A DNA stretch of 64,000 bases from JBFYTX01 sp963739515. GTDB lineage: Bacteria; Chloroflexota; Dehalococcoidia; Dehalococcoidales; RBG-16-60-22. Within the stretch, counting starts at the first letter, position 1. Every line of letters starts with the position of its first letter. Positions 15,659 to 25,146 of this stretch are shown piece by piece. The position numbers and the translations under genes were made by a program. Location of the stretch: assembly GCA_963739515.1 (NCBI GenBank), contig CAVUAO010000003.1:186001-250000 (forward strand). The letters run 5' to 3'. The notes beneath the pieces were generated by a model, which worked only from the letters and a program-made list of their open reading frames with translations, was not told the origin of the DNA and searched no databases.

Positions 15659-16627
15659 TTATACTCCCTGCCCGATGATTTTACCTTCCCACATGTCGCA
15701 CTGTCCACCCCAGCCCGCCACGACGCGGCCGTCCTCGGCAATGCGGACAATTTCACACGAGGTGGGACAGACATGACAGATAAAAGAAGACGTTTGAAAT
15801 GCAATATCACTGACGCCGAAGCCCTTGAAACGCCCCGGACCGCCCGGGGCCTGCTCATGCACCAGCAAAGCTGCGCCGATTGCCCCCATGACCTCATGGT
15901 GTTCCGGGACGATGATATCCATTTTAAGCTCGTTCCTAAAGGCGCGGATAATACCCGCGTTAAAAGCCACCCCTCCCTGAAAGACTAAAGGCGGCCGGAT
16001 ATCCTTGCCGGAACCGACATCACCAAGAAAGTTGCGCACTAAAGCCCGGCAGAGGCCGTAGATAATATCGTCAACGCGGTGGCCGGTCTGCTGCTTGTGC
16101 ACCATATCCGACTCGGCGAAGACGGTACAGCGGCCGGAAATGCGCACGGAGTCCGAACCGAGCAGCGCCCGGCAGGAAAACTCTTCGATATTCATTTTAA
16201 GTCGGGCGGCCTGGTGGTCGAGAAAGCTGCCGGTGCCGGCGGCGCAGACAGTGTTCAGTCCGAAATCAGTCACCATGCCGTCGCGAATAATAATAATTTT
16301 ACTATCCTGCCCGCCGATTTCGATGACCGTTTGCACGTCCGGGACATAATGAACGGCCGCGACAGCCTGGCAGGTGATTTCGTTCTTAACGAGGTCAGCG
16401 CCGACGACCGCCCCGGCGAGATAGCGTGCGCTCCCGGTGGCGGCCACACCTTTAATTTCAGCGCCCGGCGGCATTTTACGAGAGATTTGCTTAAGCCCCT
16501 GCTGGACCATCGCCAACGGCTCACCGCCGGTGGGAAAATAGAGGCTGGCGATTAAATTATCCGCTTCGTCCAGCAAGGCGAACTTGGTGGTGACCGCGCC
16601 GACGTCGATACCCAGATAGAGTTGCAT
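15659..16627 (-). CDS. 2-hydroxyacyl-CoA dehydratase activase-like ATPase (BadF/BadG/BcrA/BcrD family)
   Basis: A 322-residue ASKHA-fold ATPase. The phosphate loop is GIDVGAVTTKFALLD; IGGQDSKII and CAAGTGSFLDHQA follow. Cys128 and Cys167 match the two ligands that bridge a 4Fe-4S cluster across the activase homodimer. Activases donate an ATP-driven electron to dehydratases or benzoyl-CoA-type reductases. No dehydratase subunit is nearby. A C-terminal CHVCPTSC motif could hold metal. ATG 16627 follows GGGA; longer upstream starts lack support. Confidence 0.85.
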   Translation of the reverse strand: MQLYLGIDVGAVTTKFALLDEADNLIASLYFPTGGEPLAMVQQGLKQISRKMPPGAEIKGVAATGSARYLAGAVVGADLVKNEITCQAVAAVHYVPDVQTVIEIGGQDSKIIIIRDGMVTDFGLNTVCAAGTGSFLDHQAARLKMNIEEFSCRALLGSDSVRISGRCTVFAESDMVHKQQTGHRVDDIIYGLCRALVRNFLGDVGSGKDIRPPLVFQGGVAFNAGIIRAFRNELKMDIIVPEHHEVMGAIGAALLVHEQAPGGPGRFKGFGVSDIAFQTSSFICHVCPTSCEIVRIAEDGRVVAGWGGQCDMWEGKIIGQGV

Positions 16628-16684
16628 AGTTTTTCCCTGATTTATCACCCAAAATATTATTCCCCGATTCTGACCTACCACCTA

Positions 16685-16740
16685 CCCCCTCCCTTGAAAG
16701 GGAGGGGGAGGATATTTAGAAGAGGGGCTTCGCCCCTCTT
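16685..16740. repeat. Double-hairpin intergenic repeat, copy B
   Basis: An 11-bp hairpin, CCCCCTCCCTT (16685-16695) with AAGGGAGGGGG (16698-16708), then AAGAGGGGC (16720-16728) with GCCCCTCTT (16732-16740), followed by AGACGCCCC. It lies between the activase gene and the M20 gene, and may also terminate the M20 transcript. Confidence 0.75.
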
Positions 16741-16789
16741 AGACGCCCCTTACATACAGTGATTTAGCCCTTTTAAACACCCCTGAGAG

Positions 16790-17959
16790 TCATTTATTTT
16801 TAAGGAACTCCCCCCGGACCTTCTCCATCGTTTCCGGGCTGGAAAGGAGGTCGATCGCGGTCATCGCCATAGCTTTAGCCGCATCTAACATAGTACGTAA
16901 AGCACTTTCCGTAGCCGCGGCCTTAGCAAACGGCGGGGTGTGTATTGTCACGCCGTCCGGGGCAATAGCTATCATCGGTTGAATGGCCGGCAACAACTGG
17001 CTTACGTTGCCGACATCGGTGCTGAAGCTCATCGTGGTATTGTCTCCCAGATTTACCGGATGACCCAGCGACCGTATATTCTCGTGGAAAAGCCGGGCGA
17101 GAGCCACGTTGCTGACCATGGCCGCATAACGCTCGCCCCAGCTATATTTAAGCCTGGCGCCGGTAGCCCTGGCCGCCCCGGCAAAGCAATCGATGACCCT
17201 CTTTTTCAGGGCATCGAGGCGGACATCGTCCTCGGCGCGGACGATAAACGTGGCGGCGGTATGGGCCGGCACGATATTGGCCGCTTCACCGCCGTCGGTG
17301 ATAACGCCGCTGATGCGCTCTTTAGCCCCGATGTGCTGCCGGAGGGAATTAACGGCATTGAAGGACTGAATCATCGCCTCCAGGGCATTGATACCCAGCT
17401 CCGGCGCCGCGGCGGCATGGGCCGCCAGTCCTTTGAACTCCACCTTGAGAGTCTCACAGGCCAGAGTGCTCATGAGCACGCGGTCGCCGCCGCCGGGGTG
17501 GGCAATCATTGCCACATCAACGTCGGCAAAGGCGCCGGCCGCACACATGATAGACTTGCCGCCATACAGCTCCTCGCCGGGCGTGCCGAAGACGGCAACC
17601 GTGCCGCCCAGCGCGTCCACCGCCTTCCGGGAAGCCAGCCCGGCAGCTACGGCGCTGGTAGCGATAAGGTTATGGCCGCAGGCATGCCCTATTTTGGGCA
17701 GGGCGTCGTACTCGGCGAGGAAAGCGATGACGGGCTTGCCTTTTCCATGTGTAGCACGGAAAGCCGTCGGCAGTTTACAGATGCCCTTCTCGACGGCAAA
17801 GCTCTTTCGTTGGAGAAAGTCGACCAGTAAAGCAGCCGACCGGCGCTCCTCGAAAGCCACCTCGGGGTTATCATGCAACTGACGGCTGAGGCCAGCTACC
17901 TGCGGGTAAAGGGCATCGATATCAGCGATAACGGCGGACTTTAATCCAGCAATATCCAA
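16790..17959 (-). CDS. M20-family amidohydrolase/peptidase
   Basis: A 389-residue zinc-dependent hydrolase of the M20 (aminoacylase/AbgB-like) family. Visible metal-site motifs are GHACGHN (Cys94, His96), GTPGEE (Glu129-Glu130) and the later AHPGG (His154). A dimerisation insert lies in the middle of the sequence. It cleaves an amide bond in an N-acyl amino acid, aminobenzoyl-glutamate or a small peptide; the substrate is not decidable. It stands alone between repeat copy B and a GNAT gene. Confidence 0.88.
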   Translation of the reverse strand: MDIAGLKSAVIADIDALYPQVAGLSRQLHDNPEVAFEERRSAALLVDFLQRKSFAVEKGICKLPTAFRATHGKGKPVIAFLAEYDALPKIGHACGHNLIATSAVAAGLASRKAVDALGGTVAVFGTPGEELYGGKSIMCAAGAFADVDVAMIAHPGGGDRVLMSTLACETLKVEFKGLAAHAAAAPELGINALEAMIQSFNAVNSLRQHIGAKERISGVITDGGEAANIVPAHTAATFIVRAEDDVRLDALKKRVIDCFAGAARATGARLKYSWGERYAAMVSNVALARLFHENIRSLGHPVNLGDNTTMSFSTDVGNVSQLLPAIQPMIAIAPDGVTIHTPPFAKAAATESALRTMLDAAKAMAMTAIDLLSSPETMEKVRGEFLKNK

Positions 17960-17995
17960 GCTAACACTCCCGGAACATCAAGGCGTAGACATCAC

Positions 17996-18427
17996 CTAAA
18001 TGACACTGTCAAGATTAATAGTACGGCTGCGGCTAAAGCCGGCTTTTTTAAAATACGCCATCATTTTGGCGTCGTTTTGGGGCACGAGCGCCCGCACCGT
18101 TTTAATACCGGCGGCCTTACAATTGCTTTTTAAAGTATTAATCAGCAAAGAGCCGATACCCTGTCCATGATATTCAGGGTTGACGGCGATAAAGAACATC
18201 ACCGCCACGCCGGTCATGGGCAGGCCGGCATAAATCAGCCGCGCCAGAAGAAAGCCCGCCAGATGGCCTTCATACTCGGCGATAAGACTGAGGTCGAAAC
18301 GACCGCCCATCTGGGAAGCCAGAATGTCCTTCCCCGGCACCTCCGTCCACCAGATATTAAGGGTCGAGACAATATCACTGCTCACCATGGGTCTAATTTT
18401 TACCGTGTCCAGTTCTACAGGTTTCAT
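17996..18427 (-). CDS. GNAT-family N-acetyltransferase
   Basis: A 143-residue acetyltransferase with the acetyl-CoA loop HGQGIGSLLINTL and a C-terminal MAYFKKAGFSRSR segment typical of RimI-like proteins. ATG 18427 is chosen because GGAGG lies 8 bases upstream; a GTG at 18436 sits inside that ribosome site. Target unknown. Confidence 0.85.
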   Translation of the reverse strand: MKPVELDTVKIRPMVSSDIVSTLNIWWTEVPGKDILASQMGGRFDLSLIAEYEGHLAGFLLARLIYAGLPMTGVAVMFFIAVNPEYHGQGIGSLLINTLKSNCKAAGIKTVRALVPQNDAKMMAYFKKAGFSRSRTINLDSVI

Positions 18428-18529
18428 ATTGGCCACCTCCCCGATAAATTCGCTTTTCGGAATCAGGGCACAATAACCATTATAACCCTTCGGACGGGGG
18501 ATTTTCTAGGCGAGGAGCCAGCAGTAAAA

Positions 18530-18558
18530 TTTACTTACGGGCGATATTATGTTATAAT
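18530..18558 (+). promoter_or_regulatory. rpsO-pnp promoter
   Basis: TTTACT (18530-18535), a 17-base spacer, and a perfect TATAAT (18553-18558), 43 bases upstream of the rpsO start. It probably also drives pnp and the following dap genes, which run on the same strand with short gaps. Confidence 0.6.
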
Positions 18559-18600
18559 TCTGGCGTAAATAGACACATAAAATAAGTGGAGAAGACGAAT

Positions 18601-18864
18601 TTGGACAAAGAGAAAAAGACGGAAACTATCAGCAATTACAAGACTAAAGAAGGCGATACCGGCAGCACCGAAGTGCAGGTAGCGCTGCTGACCGACCGAA
18701 TCCAACAACTGACGGCGCACATGGCCGCCAACCGGAAAGACCACCACACTCAGCGGGGACTGCTCAAACTCGTGGGGCAGAGGCGAAGGCTCTTAGCCTA
18801 TCTCAGCCGGGAGGACGTGGGGCGATACAATAATTTAATCAAGAGGCTGGGACTGCGCAAGTAG
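18601..18864 (+). CDS. rpsO: Ribosomal protein uS15
   Basis: An 87-residue S15 with the family stretches GDTGSTEVQVALLTDRI, HMAANRKDHHTQRGLL and RRRLLAYL. It binds 16S rRNA early in 30S assembly. TTG 18601 is taken as start because GGAG lies about 9 bases upstream and it gives the usual length. The rpsO-pnp pairing is ancient and conserved. Confidence 0.96.
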   Translation: MDKEKKTETISNYKTKEGDTGSTEVQVALLTDRIQQLTAHMAANRKDHHTQRGLLKLVGQRRRLLAYLSREDVGRYNNLIKRLGLRK

Positions 18865-18891
18865 AGCCTTTTGGATGGAAGGAAGAGTTTT

Positions 18892-21142
18892 TTGGACACA
18901 CAAACTTTCCGCAGCAACATCGGCGGACGCGATTTATTCATTGAAACAGGCAAACTGGCACAGCAGGCGGACGCGGCAGTAACGGTACGCTACGGCGATA
19001 CAGTCGTCCTGGTAACCGTCTGCTTCAACCGGGAGGCGAGGGAGGGAGTGGACTTCCTGCCCCTGACCATCGACTACGAGGAACGACTTTACGCCGCCGG
19101 TAAAATACCGGGAGGCTTTATACGGCGGGAGGGGCGCCCCAGCGAGGCGGCCATCCTGGCCTGCCGGCAGACCGACCGGCCGATAAGGCCGCTCCTGCCT
19201 AAGAACTGGCACAGCGAGATACAGATAATCACCACGGTCTTTTCCGCCGACCAGGAAAACGACCCGGACATACTTTCGGTCATCGGGTCCAGCGCGTGCC
19301 TGGCCATCTCCGAGATACCCTTCGAGGGGCCGGTAGGCGCCGTGCATGTCGGCTATATCAACGGTGAACTCGTGCTGAACCCGAAAATGGCCCAAATGGA
19401 CGAGAGCCTGCTCGACCTCGTCGTCGTCAGCACTAGAGACAAGGTCATCATGGTGGAAGCGGGGGCCAAAGAGGTCTCCGAGGAAATCGTCCTCAAGGGC
19501 GTAAAATTCGGCCACGAAGCCAACCAGTCCATCATACAGTTGCAGGAGACAGCTCCGGGAGGCGGTCGGCCAAACCAAGCTGCCCGTGCCCGCCGAGACC
19601 TTAAACCCCGAGGTTGTCGCGGCACTATCCAAGCTGGTCGACGACAAGCTGGAAGGCGTATTAAGACAGGCAGATAAAGACCTGCGCGAAGTCAAACTGA
19701 ACGCGCTAATCGAAGAAAGCAGCCGGCAACTCGGCGAGACCTACCCCGCCAAAGACATCATCGCGGCCATCGACGCCAAGGTCAAAGCCGAGGTCAGGGC
19801 GGGGATACTCGACAAAGGGCAGCGGCTGGGAGGGCGTGGACTCAAAGAAATCCGCCCCATCACCTGCGAGGTAGGGATATTGCCCCGCACGCACGGCTCC
19901 GGACTGTTCACCCGGGGGCAGACACAGGTACTGACGATAACCACCCTGGGCTCAACCCGCAAGGAGCAAATGCTCGACGGGCTGGGGCTGGAGGAAAGCA
20001 AGCGATTCATCCACCACTATAACTTCCCGGGGTTCTCCACGGGAGAAGTCCGGCGAGTCGGCTCGCCGGGGCGGCGCGAAATAGGACATGGCGCCCTGGC
20101 CGAACGGGCGCTACAGGCGGTATTACCGAGCGTCGAGGACTTCCCCTATACCATACGACTGGTCTCGGAGGTATTGAGCTCCAGCGGCAGTACCTCGATG
20201 GCCAGCGTCTGCGCCGGCAGCATGTCCCTAATGGACGCCGGCATACCGATGAAGAAAGCCGTGGCGGGCATCGCCATGGGGCTGATTACCGGCAGCGATA
20301 GCCGGTACGCCGTGCTGACGGACATCGAAGGGATAGAGGACTTCGACGGGGACATGGACTTCAAAATCGCGGGCACGAAAGACGGCATCACGGCGATACA
20401 GATGGACACCAAACTCAAGGGCATCAGCCTGGAGATAGTGGAAAAGACCCTAACTCAGGGACGCGAAGGCCGCATGTTCATCCTGGATAAAATGAACCAG
20501 GCCATCAGCGCCAGTCGGGCGGATGTCAGCAAATACGCGCCGCGCATGACCAAGATAAAGATAGACCCGGGCAAGATAGGGGCGGTCATAGGGACAGGCG
20601 GCAAGACCATCAGGTCCATCATCGAGGAGACCAAGACGACCATCGACGTCAGCGACGACGGCACGGTGGTCATCGGCTCTTCGGATGCGGAAGCAACCCA
20701 GAAAGCTATTGCTATCATCGAGGGTCTGACGAGGGAAGCGAAAGTGGGCGACATCTTCACCGGCAAAGTCAGCCGCATCCTGAACTTCGGCGCGATGGTG
20801 GAAATACTACCCGGTAAAGAGGGACTTGTTCACATCAGCGAGCTGGCCGAACGCCGTATCGACAGGGTTGAAGATGAGGTAAAAATCGGCGACGAGGTTA
20901 CCGTCAAGGTAATCAATATCGATGACATGGGGCGGGTAAACCTTTCCCGCCGGGCGCTCTTTGAAAAGGAATCCCCAGGCGCCGAGACCAAAGGAGAAGA
21001 CCAGCCCACCGCGGACTACCCGTTCCGGAAGAGCAGCACCGGCGGTGCCCCGGGATTCCGGGACAAGCCGCGCTTCGGCGGCGGCGACCGTCCGCCGAGG
21101 TCAAACCGGGGGCCTTCACGGCCTCCCTACAAGCGCAGCTAA
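18892..21142 (+). pseudogene. pnp: Polynucleotide phosphorylase, interrupted by a +1 frameshift
   Basis: The first frame, from TTG 18892 after GGAAGGAAGAG, gives the first RNase PH domain to ...SIIQLQE (19548). Dropping one base at about 19549 continues directly as QLREAVGQTKLPVPAETLNP through the helical domain, the second RNase PH domain, a KH domain (GAVIGTGGKTIRSI), an S1 domain (GDIFTGKVSRILNFGAMVEI) and an Arg/Pro-rich tail to 21142. Without correction the first frame ends at 19677. Both halves are well conserved, about 750 residues in all. PNPase degrades and tails RNA in the degradosome. The extra A in GAGACAGC is not in a homopolymer. Confidence 0.93.
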
Positions 21143-21172
21143 ATCTCCACTTTCCTTTTGAGGTATTCGACT

Positions 21173-21973
21173 ATGGAACAAATCAGGGTATTAGTCCATG
21201 GGGCGGCCGGCAGGGTGGGGCAAGAGGTGGTCAGAGCGGTCTGCCAGGAGCCGGAAATGGTGCTGGCGGGGGCGGTCGACGTTAAAGCCACGGCAGACAC
21301 AATAACCCTGCCTGACGGAACGACGGCGCCCTTCGGTACCAGCCTGACGGACATCATCGAAAGCTGCGAGCCGGACGTCATGGTGGATTTCACCACCGCC
21401 AAGGCTTCCCTGCCGGCGGTGCGCATCGCCGCCAGGAAAAACGTCAACATGGTCATCGGCACCACCGGCTTTGCCTCGCCGGAACTCGACGAGATGAAAA
21501 GGCTCGCCGAAGCTAACGAAATCGGCATCGTCGCGGCGCCCAACTTCGCCCTCGGGGCCGTCCTGATGATGCACCTGGCCAAGATAGCCGGCAAGTTCAT
21601 GAACCATGCCGAAATTATCGAACTGCACCACGATAAAAAGCTGGACGCTCCCTCGGGGACAGCGTTATTGACCGCCAAAGCCATGGCGGAGGCGCGGGGC
21701 AAAGCGTTCCTACCGCCGGCGGCACAAGATAATAAATTCATACCCCCGACAAGTCGCGGCCAAGGCGCGGAAGGAATACAAATCCACAGCGTACGACTGC
21801 CCGGGCTGATGGCACACCAGGAGGTCATTTTCGGGGCGGCGGGGCAGACGCTGAGCATCCGGCACGATACCATCAACCGGGAATGCTACATGCCCGGGGT
21901 GATACTGGCCATCAAAGCGGTAGTAAAGCAAAAGGGATTCATCTACGGCCTGGACAAACTACTGGGATTATAG
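21173..21973 (+). CDS. dapB: 4-hydroxy-tetrahydrodipicolinate reductase
   Basis: A 266-residue NAD(P)H-dependent reductase of the diaminopimelate/lysine pathway. The Rossmann loop VHGAAGRVGQEV (8-19), GTTGF, and the catalytic ELHHDKKLDAPSGTA region are present. ATG 21173 is preceded by GAGGT; it follows pnp by 30 bases. It acts after DapA, whose gene is two positions downstream. Confidence 0.95.
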   Translation: MEQIRVLVHGAAGRVGQEVVRAVCQEPEMVLAGAVDVKATADTITLPDGTTAPFGTSLTDIIESCEPDVMVDFTTAKASLPAVRIAARKNVNMVIGTTGFASPELDEMKRLAEANEIGIVAAPNFALGAVLMMHLAKIAGKFMNHAEIIELHHDKKLDAPSGTALLTAKAMAEARGKAFLPPAAQDNKFIPPTSRGQGAEGIQIHSVRLPGLMAHQEVIFGAAGQTLSIRHDTINRECYMPGVILAIKAVVKQKGFIYGLDKLLGL

Positions 21974-22002
21974 GCAAGCAGCCGGGGTCGGTGAGAGAAA
22001 CA

Positions 22003-23042
22003 GTGAAGGACTATCGCGTAGCCATCGTCGGCGCGACGGGACTGGTCGGGCAGGAATTCGTCAAGATACTGCGGGAACGGCAATTCCCCACGGCTTCATT
22101 ACGGCTCATGGCCTCAGACAGGTCGGTGGGTAGAAAGATGCCGGCCGGCGATAAAGAAATTGAGGTCGAAGAAACCACCCCGGAGTCCTTCGAAGACATC
22201 GACATCGCCCTGTTTTCCGCCGGAACGGAGCAGAGCAAACATTTCGCACCGCATCGCCGCCAGAGTCGGGCGCGGTGGTCATCGACAACAGCTCGGCATG
22301 GCGGATGGAAAAGGGCGTGCCGCTGGTCGTGCCGGAGGTCAACCCCAACGATATCAAGCACCACAAAGGAATCATCGCCAACCCCAACTGCTCGACGATA
22401 CAAATGGTCGTGGCGTTTTACCCGCTGCACAAAGTCAACCCCATCAAACGCATCATCGCGGATACTTACCAGTCCGTATCCGGGGTGGGGGGAATCGGGG
22501 CACTGGAAGAACTCAAACTACAGGTCAGGCAGGTGCTGGAGGGGGAGGTCACTACGCCCCACGTATTCCCCCACCAGATAGCCTTCAACGTACTGCCGGA
22601 AATCGACGTGTTCCGGGACGACGGCTATACCAAAGAGGAATGGAAAATGCGCGAAGAGACCCGGAAGATAATGCACGCCGACGGCATCATGATATCCGCC
22701 ACCTGCGTACGGGTGCCGGTGCTGATAGGTCACGCGGTGGCGGTCCACGTAGAGTTTTCCCAGCCGATGCTGCCGGACGAAGCACTAAAAATTCTATCGC
22801 GGGCGCCGGGGATAAAAGTGCTGGACGACACCTCCATCAGCCTTTACCCTCAGCCGTGGTCGGCAGCCGGTTCCGACGAGGTATTCGTGGGGCGTATAAG
22901 GAAAGACGCCTCGCACCCTAAAGGGCTGGCGATGTGGATTTGCGCCGATAACCTGCGTAAGGGGGCGGCGCTCAACGCCATCCAGATTGCCGAGGAAATG
23001 ATAAAAAGGGACTGGGTAAAACCGGAAGGAGACCGACGATGA
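22003..23042 (+). pseudogene. asd: Aspartate-semialdehyde dehydrogenase, interrupted by two +1 indels
   Basis: From GTG 22003 the frame reads KDYRVAIVGATGLVGQEF and onward to SKHFAP (22251). Removing C22252 gives IAARVG, and removing C22271 gives AVVIDNSSAWRMEKGVPLVVPEVNP and onward, including the catalytic Cys in NPNCSTIQM, to the stop at 23042. The restored protein is about 345 residues, the normal length. As written, translation derails at residue 83. The enzyme makes aspartate semialdehyde for lysine, threonine and methionine. Its end overlaps dapA in an ATGA, so the gene was clearly functional in this layout. Confidence 0.93.
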
Positions 23043-23932
23043 AAAAAACGCTGGGGCGATGTTTAACGGCGATGGTAACGCCTTTTAAAGAAGACGGGGA
23101 AGTTGACTACGCGGAGACCAAAAAGCTGGCTAAAGCCCTGCTCAATTCCGGCAACGACGGGCTGGTACTGGCGGCCACGACCGGAGAAGCCCCGACGTTG
23201 AGCTGGGACGAAGAGATGCGCATTTTCACCGAAGTCAAAGCGGCGGTGGGCGATAAACCGACACTCGTGGCATACACCGGCAGCAACAGCACTAAAGAGG
23301 CCGTGGAAGCCACGGAAAAAGCGGAGAAAATAGGGGTGGACGCCTGCCTTTCCGTCGTGCCTTATTATAATAAGCCCAACCAGGAAGGGATTTACCAGCA
23401 TTTCAAAGCGGTGGCCGAATGCACGAGCCTGCCGATTATCATGTATAACATACCCAGCCGGGTAGTCGTGGAAATGTCCTGGGAGACCATCGCCAGACTG
23501 AGCCAGTTTAAAAACATCGTGGGAGTCAAAGAAGCCAGCGGCAAGATGGAGCTGGTAGCCCAGACCATCAGCAACGCCAAGGAAGGGTTTTACGTCTGGA
23601 GCGGGAACGATAACGACACCTTCCCCATCATGGCGATGGGGGGCTACGGAGTCATGGGGGTGACGACCCATTTGACCGGCAAGCAGTACAAGCGCATGAT
23701 CGACCTGATACTCTCCGACAAGATTAAAGAAGCCGCGGATATTCACCGCAAGCTGGTGCCGCTGGTCAACGCCATGTTTTCCATACCGAGTCCGGCGCCG
23801 ATAAAATATGCCCTGAACTATCTGGGCTTTAAAGTGGGCAAACCGCGCCTGCCGCTGGTACCGCCGACGGAAAAAGAAGCCGAAAAGATAATCGCGGAGC
23901 TCAAAAAGCAAACAATCGATTTGAAAGCATAG
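23039..23932 (+). CDS. dapA: 4-hydroxy-tetrahydrodipicolinate synthase
   Basis: A 297-residue TIM-barrel aldolase condensing pyruvate with aspartate semialdehyde. Lys164 in GVKEASG forms the Schiff base, with Tyr136 (YNIPSR) and Thr47/Thr48 (TTGE) as the proton relay. Its start overlaps the asd stop by 4 bases. dapB-asd-dapA form one pathway operon. Confidence 0.96.
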   Translation: MKKTLGRCLTAMVTPFKEDGEVDYAETKKLAKALLNSGNDGLVLAATTGEAPTLSWDEEMRIFTEVKAAVGDKPTLVAYTGSNSTKEAVEATEKAEKIGVDACLSVVPYYNKPNQEGIYQHFKAVAECTSLPIIMYNIPSRVVVEMSWETIARLSQFKNIVGVKEASGKMELVAQTISNAKEGFYVWSGNDNDTFPIMAMGGYGVMGVTTHLTGKQYKRMIDLILSDKIKEAADIHRKLVPLVNAMFSIPSPAPIKYALNYLGFKVGKPRLPLVPPTEKEAEKIIAELKKQTIDLKA

Positions 23933-23943
23933 GAATGAATAAC

Positions 23944-24025
23944 CTCACCCCCTATGTCCCCCTCTCCTTACGAGGCAGGATGAAGGAGAGGGGGGAAAAT
24001 TTAGGAGGAGGGGCTGACGCCCCTC
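23944..24025. repeat. Double-hairpin intergenic repeat, copy C
   Basis: CTCACCCCCT (23944-23953), then CCCCCTCTCCTT (23958-23969) paired with AAGGAGAGGGGG (23983-23994). The second hairpin is GAGGGGC (24008-24014) with GCCCCTC (24019-24025), followed by TTAGACGC as in copy B. It lies right after dapA and may end that transcript. Confidence 0.8.
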
Positions 24026-24057
24026 TTAGACGCACCGAATAAAGAGGTAATAGTCAA

Positions 24058-24567
24058 GTGAATGCCAGAATAAAGAAAACATTGTTGGCGATATTATCAA
24101 TTGCTACTCTATTGCTGCCGCTAGTTTTTAATAGTTGCGGTTCGCCGAAGACCGAGGGATTTGCCATTTACCTGACCAGAGACGATGTACCCGTTGCCCA
24201 GATGTCGTTAGATATGGCCATTGCCGATGAGTCAATCATCGCTACTAAGGATATTATTACTTACTATAAAGATACACATGAAATAGAACTCACGGACGCC
24301 GCTTACGAACGGGTCAAGCAGATAAATGTATCAACATCCGGCACAAGTTTTATAGTTTGCCTGGATAAAAAACCCGTATACTGGGGGGCGTTCTGGTTGG
24401 CCATGACATCGATACAATTTAAGGGCGCAACTATTTTCGTGCAACCGACGCTCCATATATCACAACTTACGGGAAAGATAATCCAAATCTGGTGGACCGG
24501 CGATACCTCGAGCCAGTCCCAAGATAAAGACCCGAGGTCAAATCCGGATGATAATGCAAGTCGTTAA
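24058..24567 (+). CDS. Secreted or lipoprotein-like protein of unknown function
   Basis: I do not recognise the family. The 169-residue protein has a charged start (NARIKK), a hydrophobic stretch (residues about 9-24) and a Cys at about 27 in VFNSCGSP, which resembles but does not match a lipobox well. The mature part has a mixed alpha/beta pattern, with CLDKKPVYWGAFW near the middle and a polar DKDPRSNPDDNASR-type tail. The GTG 24058 start follows GAGGT. It is more AT-rich than its neighbours. An LspA enzyme is encoded at 1768. Confidence 0.65.
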   Translation: MNARIKKTLLAILSIATLLLPLVFNSCGSPKTEGFAIYLTRDDVPVAQMSLDMAIADESIIATKDIITYYKDTHEIELTDAAYERVKQINVSTSGTSFIVCLDKKPVYWGAFWLAMTSIQFKGATIFVQPTLHISQLTGKIIQIWWTGDTSSQSQDKDPRSNPDDNASR

Positions 24568-24596
24568 AGAAAGCGGGCAAACTGAAATAAACGAAA

Positions 24597-25061
24597 ATGG
24601 AAATTACCCTCTGCACGAAGTCGGACTTCGACCAGATTATCACGGACATCACGGACTTCTGGGGCAGTGAACGTACGAAAAGCCTGCATAATCCCGTCCT
24701 CCTTTACGAGTTCGGCAACTCGGCATTCGTCGCTAAAGAAGGCGATAAGGTGGTGGGGTACCTCTTCGGGTTCATCTCCCAGACAGAACCGGTGGGGTAT
24801 GTAAAGTTCATCGGGGTGAGGCAGTCGTACCAGAAAAGAGGTATAGGGCGGCGACTTTACGAACGCTTCGCCCAATTTGCCAAGATAAAAGGCTGCCGGG
24901 AACTTAAAGCTATCACTTCCCCCTCCAACAAAATCTCCATAGCCTTTCACAAAAGCATCGGCATGAAATTACTGGGGGAACCGAATGAAGAAGGCGTGCC
25001 GGTGGTCAGGGACTACAGCGGGCCGGGCGTAGATAGAGTAGTGTTCAGGAAGAAGATTTAA
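24597..25061 (+). CDS. GNAT-family N-acetyltransferase
   Basis: A 154-residue acetyltransferase. The acetyl-CoA loop is QKRGIGRRLYERF and the C-terminal SNKISIAFHKSIGMKLLGE is a standard GNAT motif B. The FVAKEGDKVVGYLFG strand pair is also typical. The substrate is unknown. It follows the secreted-protein gene by 29 bases. Confidence 0.87.
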   Translation: MEITLCTKSDFDQIITDITDFWGSERTKSLHNPVLLYEFGNSAFVAKEGDKVVGYLFGFISQTEPVGYVKFIGVRQSYQKRGIGRRLYERFAQFAKIKGCRELKAITSPSNKISIAFHKSIGMKLLGEPNEEGVPVVRDYSGPGVDRVVFRKKI

Positions 25062-25092
25062 AATTAAATCTGGCGTATTTAAGATAGATTTC

Positions 25093-25121
25093 TTGACAAG
25101 CTTAAATTCGAGAGTTAATAT
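25093..25121 (+). promoter_or_regulatory. arsR-type gene promoter
   Basis: TTGACA at 25093-25098, a 17-base spacer, and TAATAT at 25116-25121. The -10 lies inside the inverted repeat at 25115-25133. Confidence 0.6.
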
Positions 25122-25133
25122 TAAGCATATTAA
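25115..25133. promoter_or_regulatory. Candidate ArsR operator 1
   Basis: Perfect inverted repeat TTAATAT-TAAGC-ATATTAA overlapping the -10 of the repressor's own promoter, as expected for autorepression. Confidence 0.55.
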
Positions 25134-25146
25134 TGGAAACTAATAT

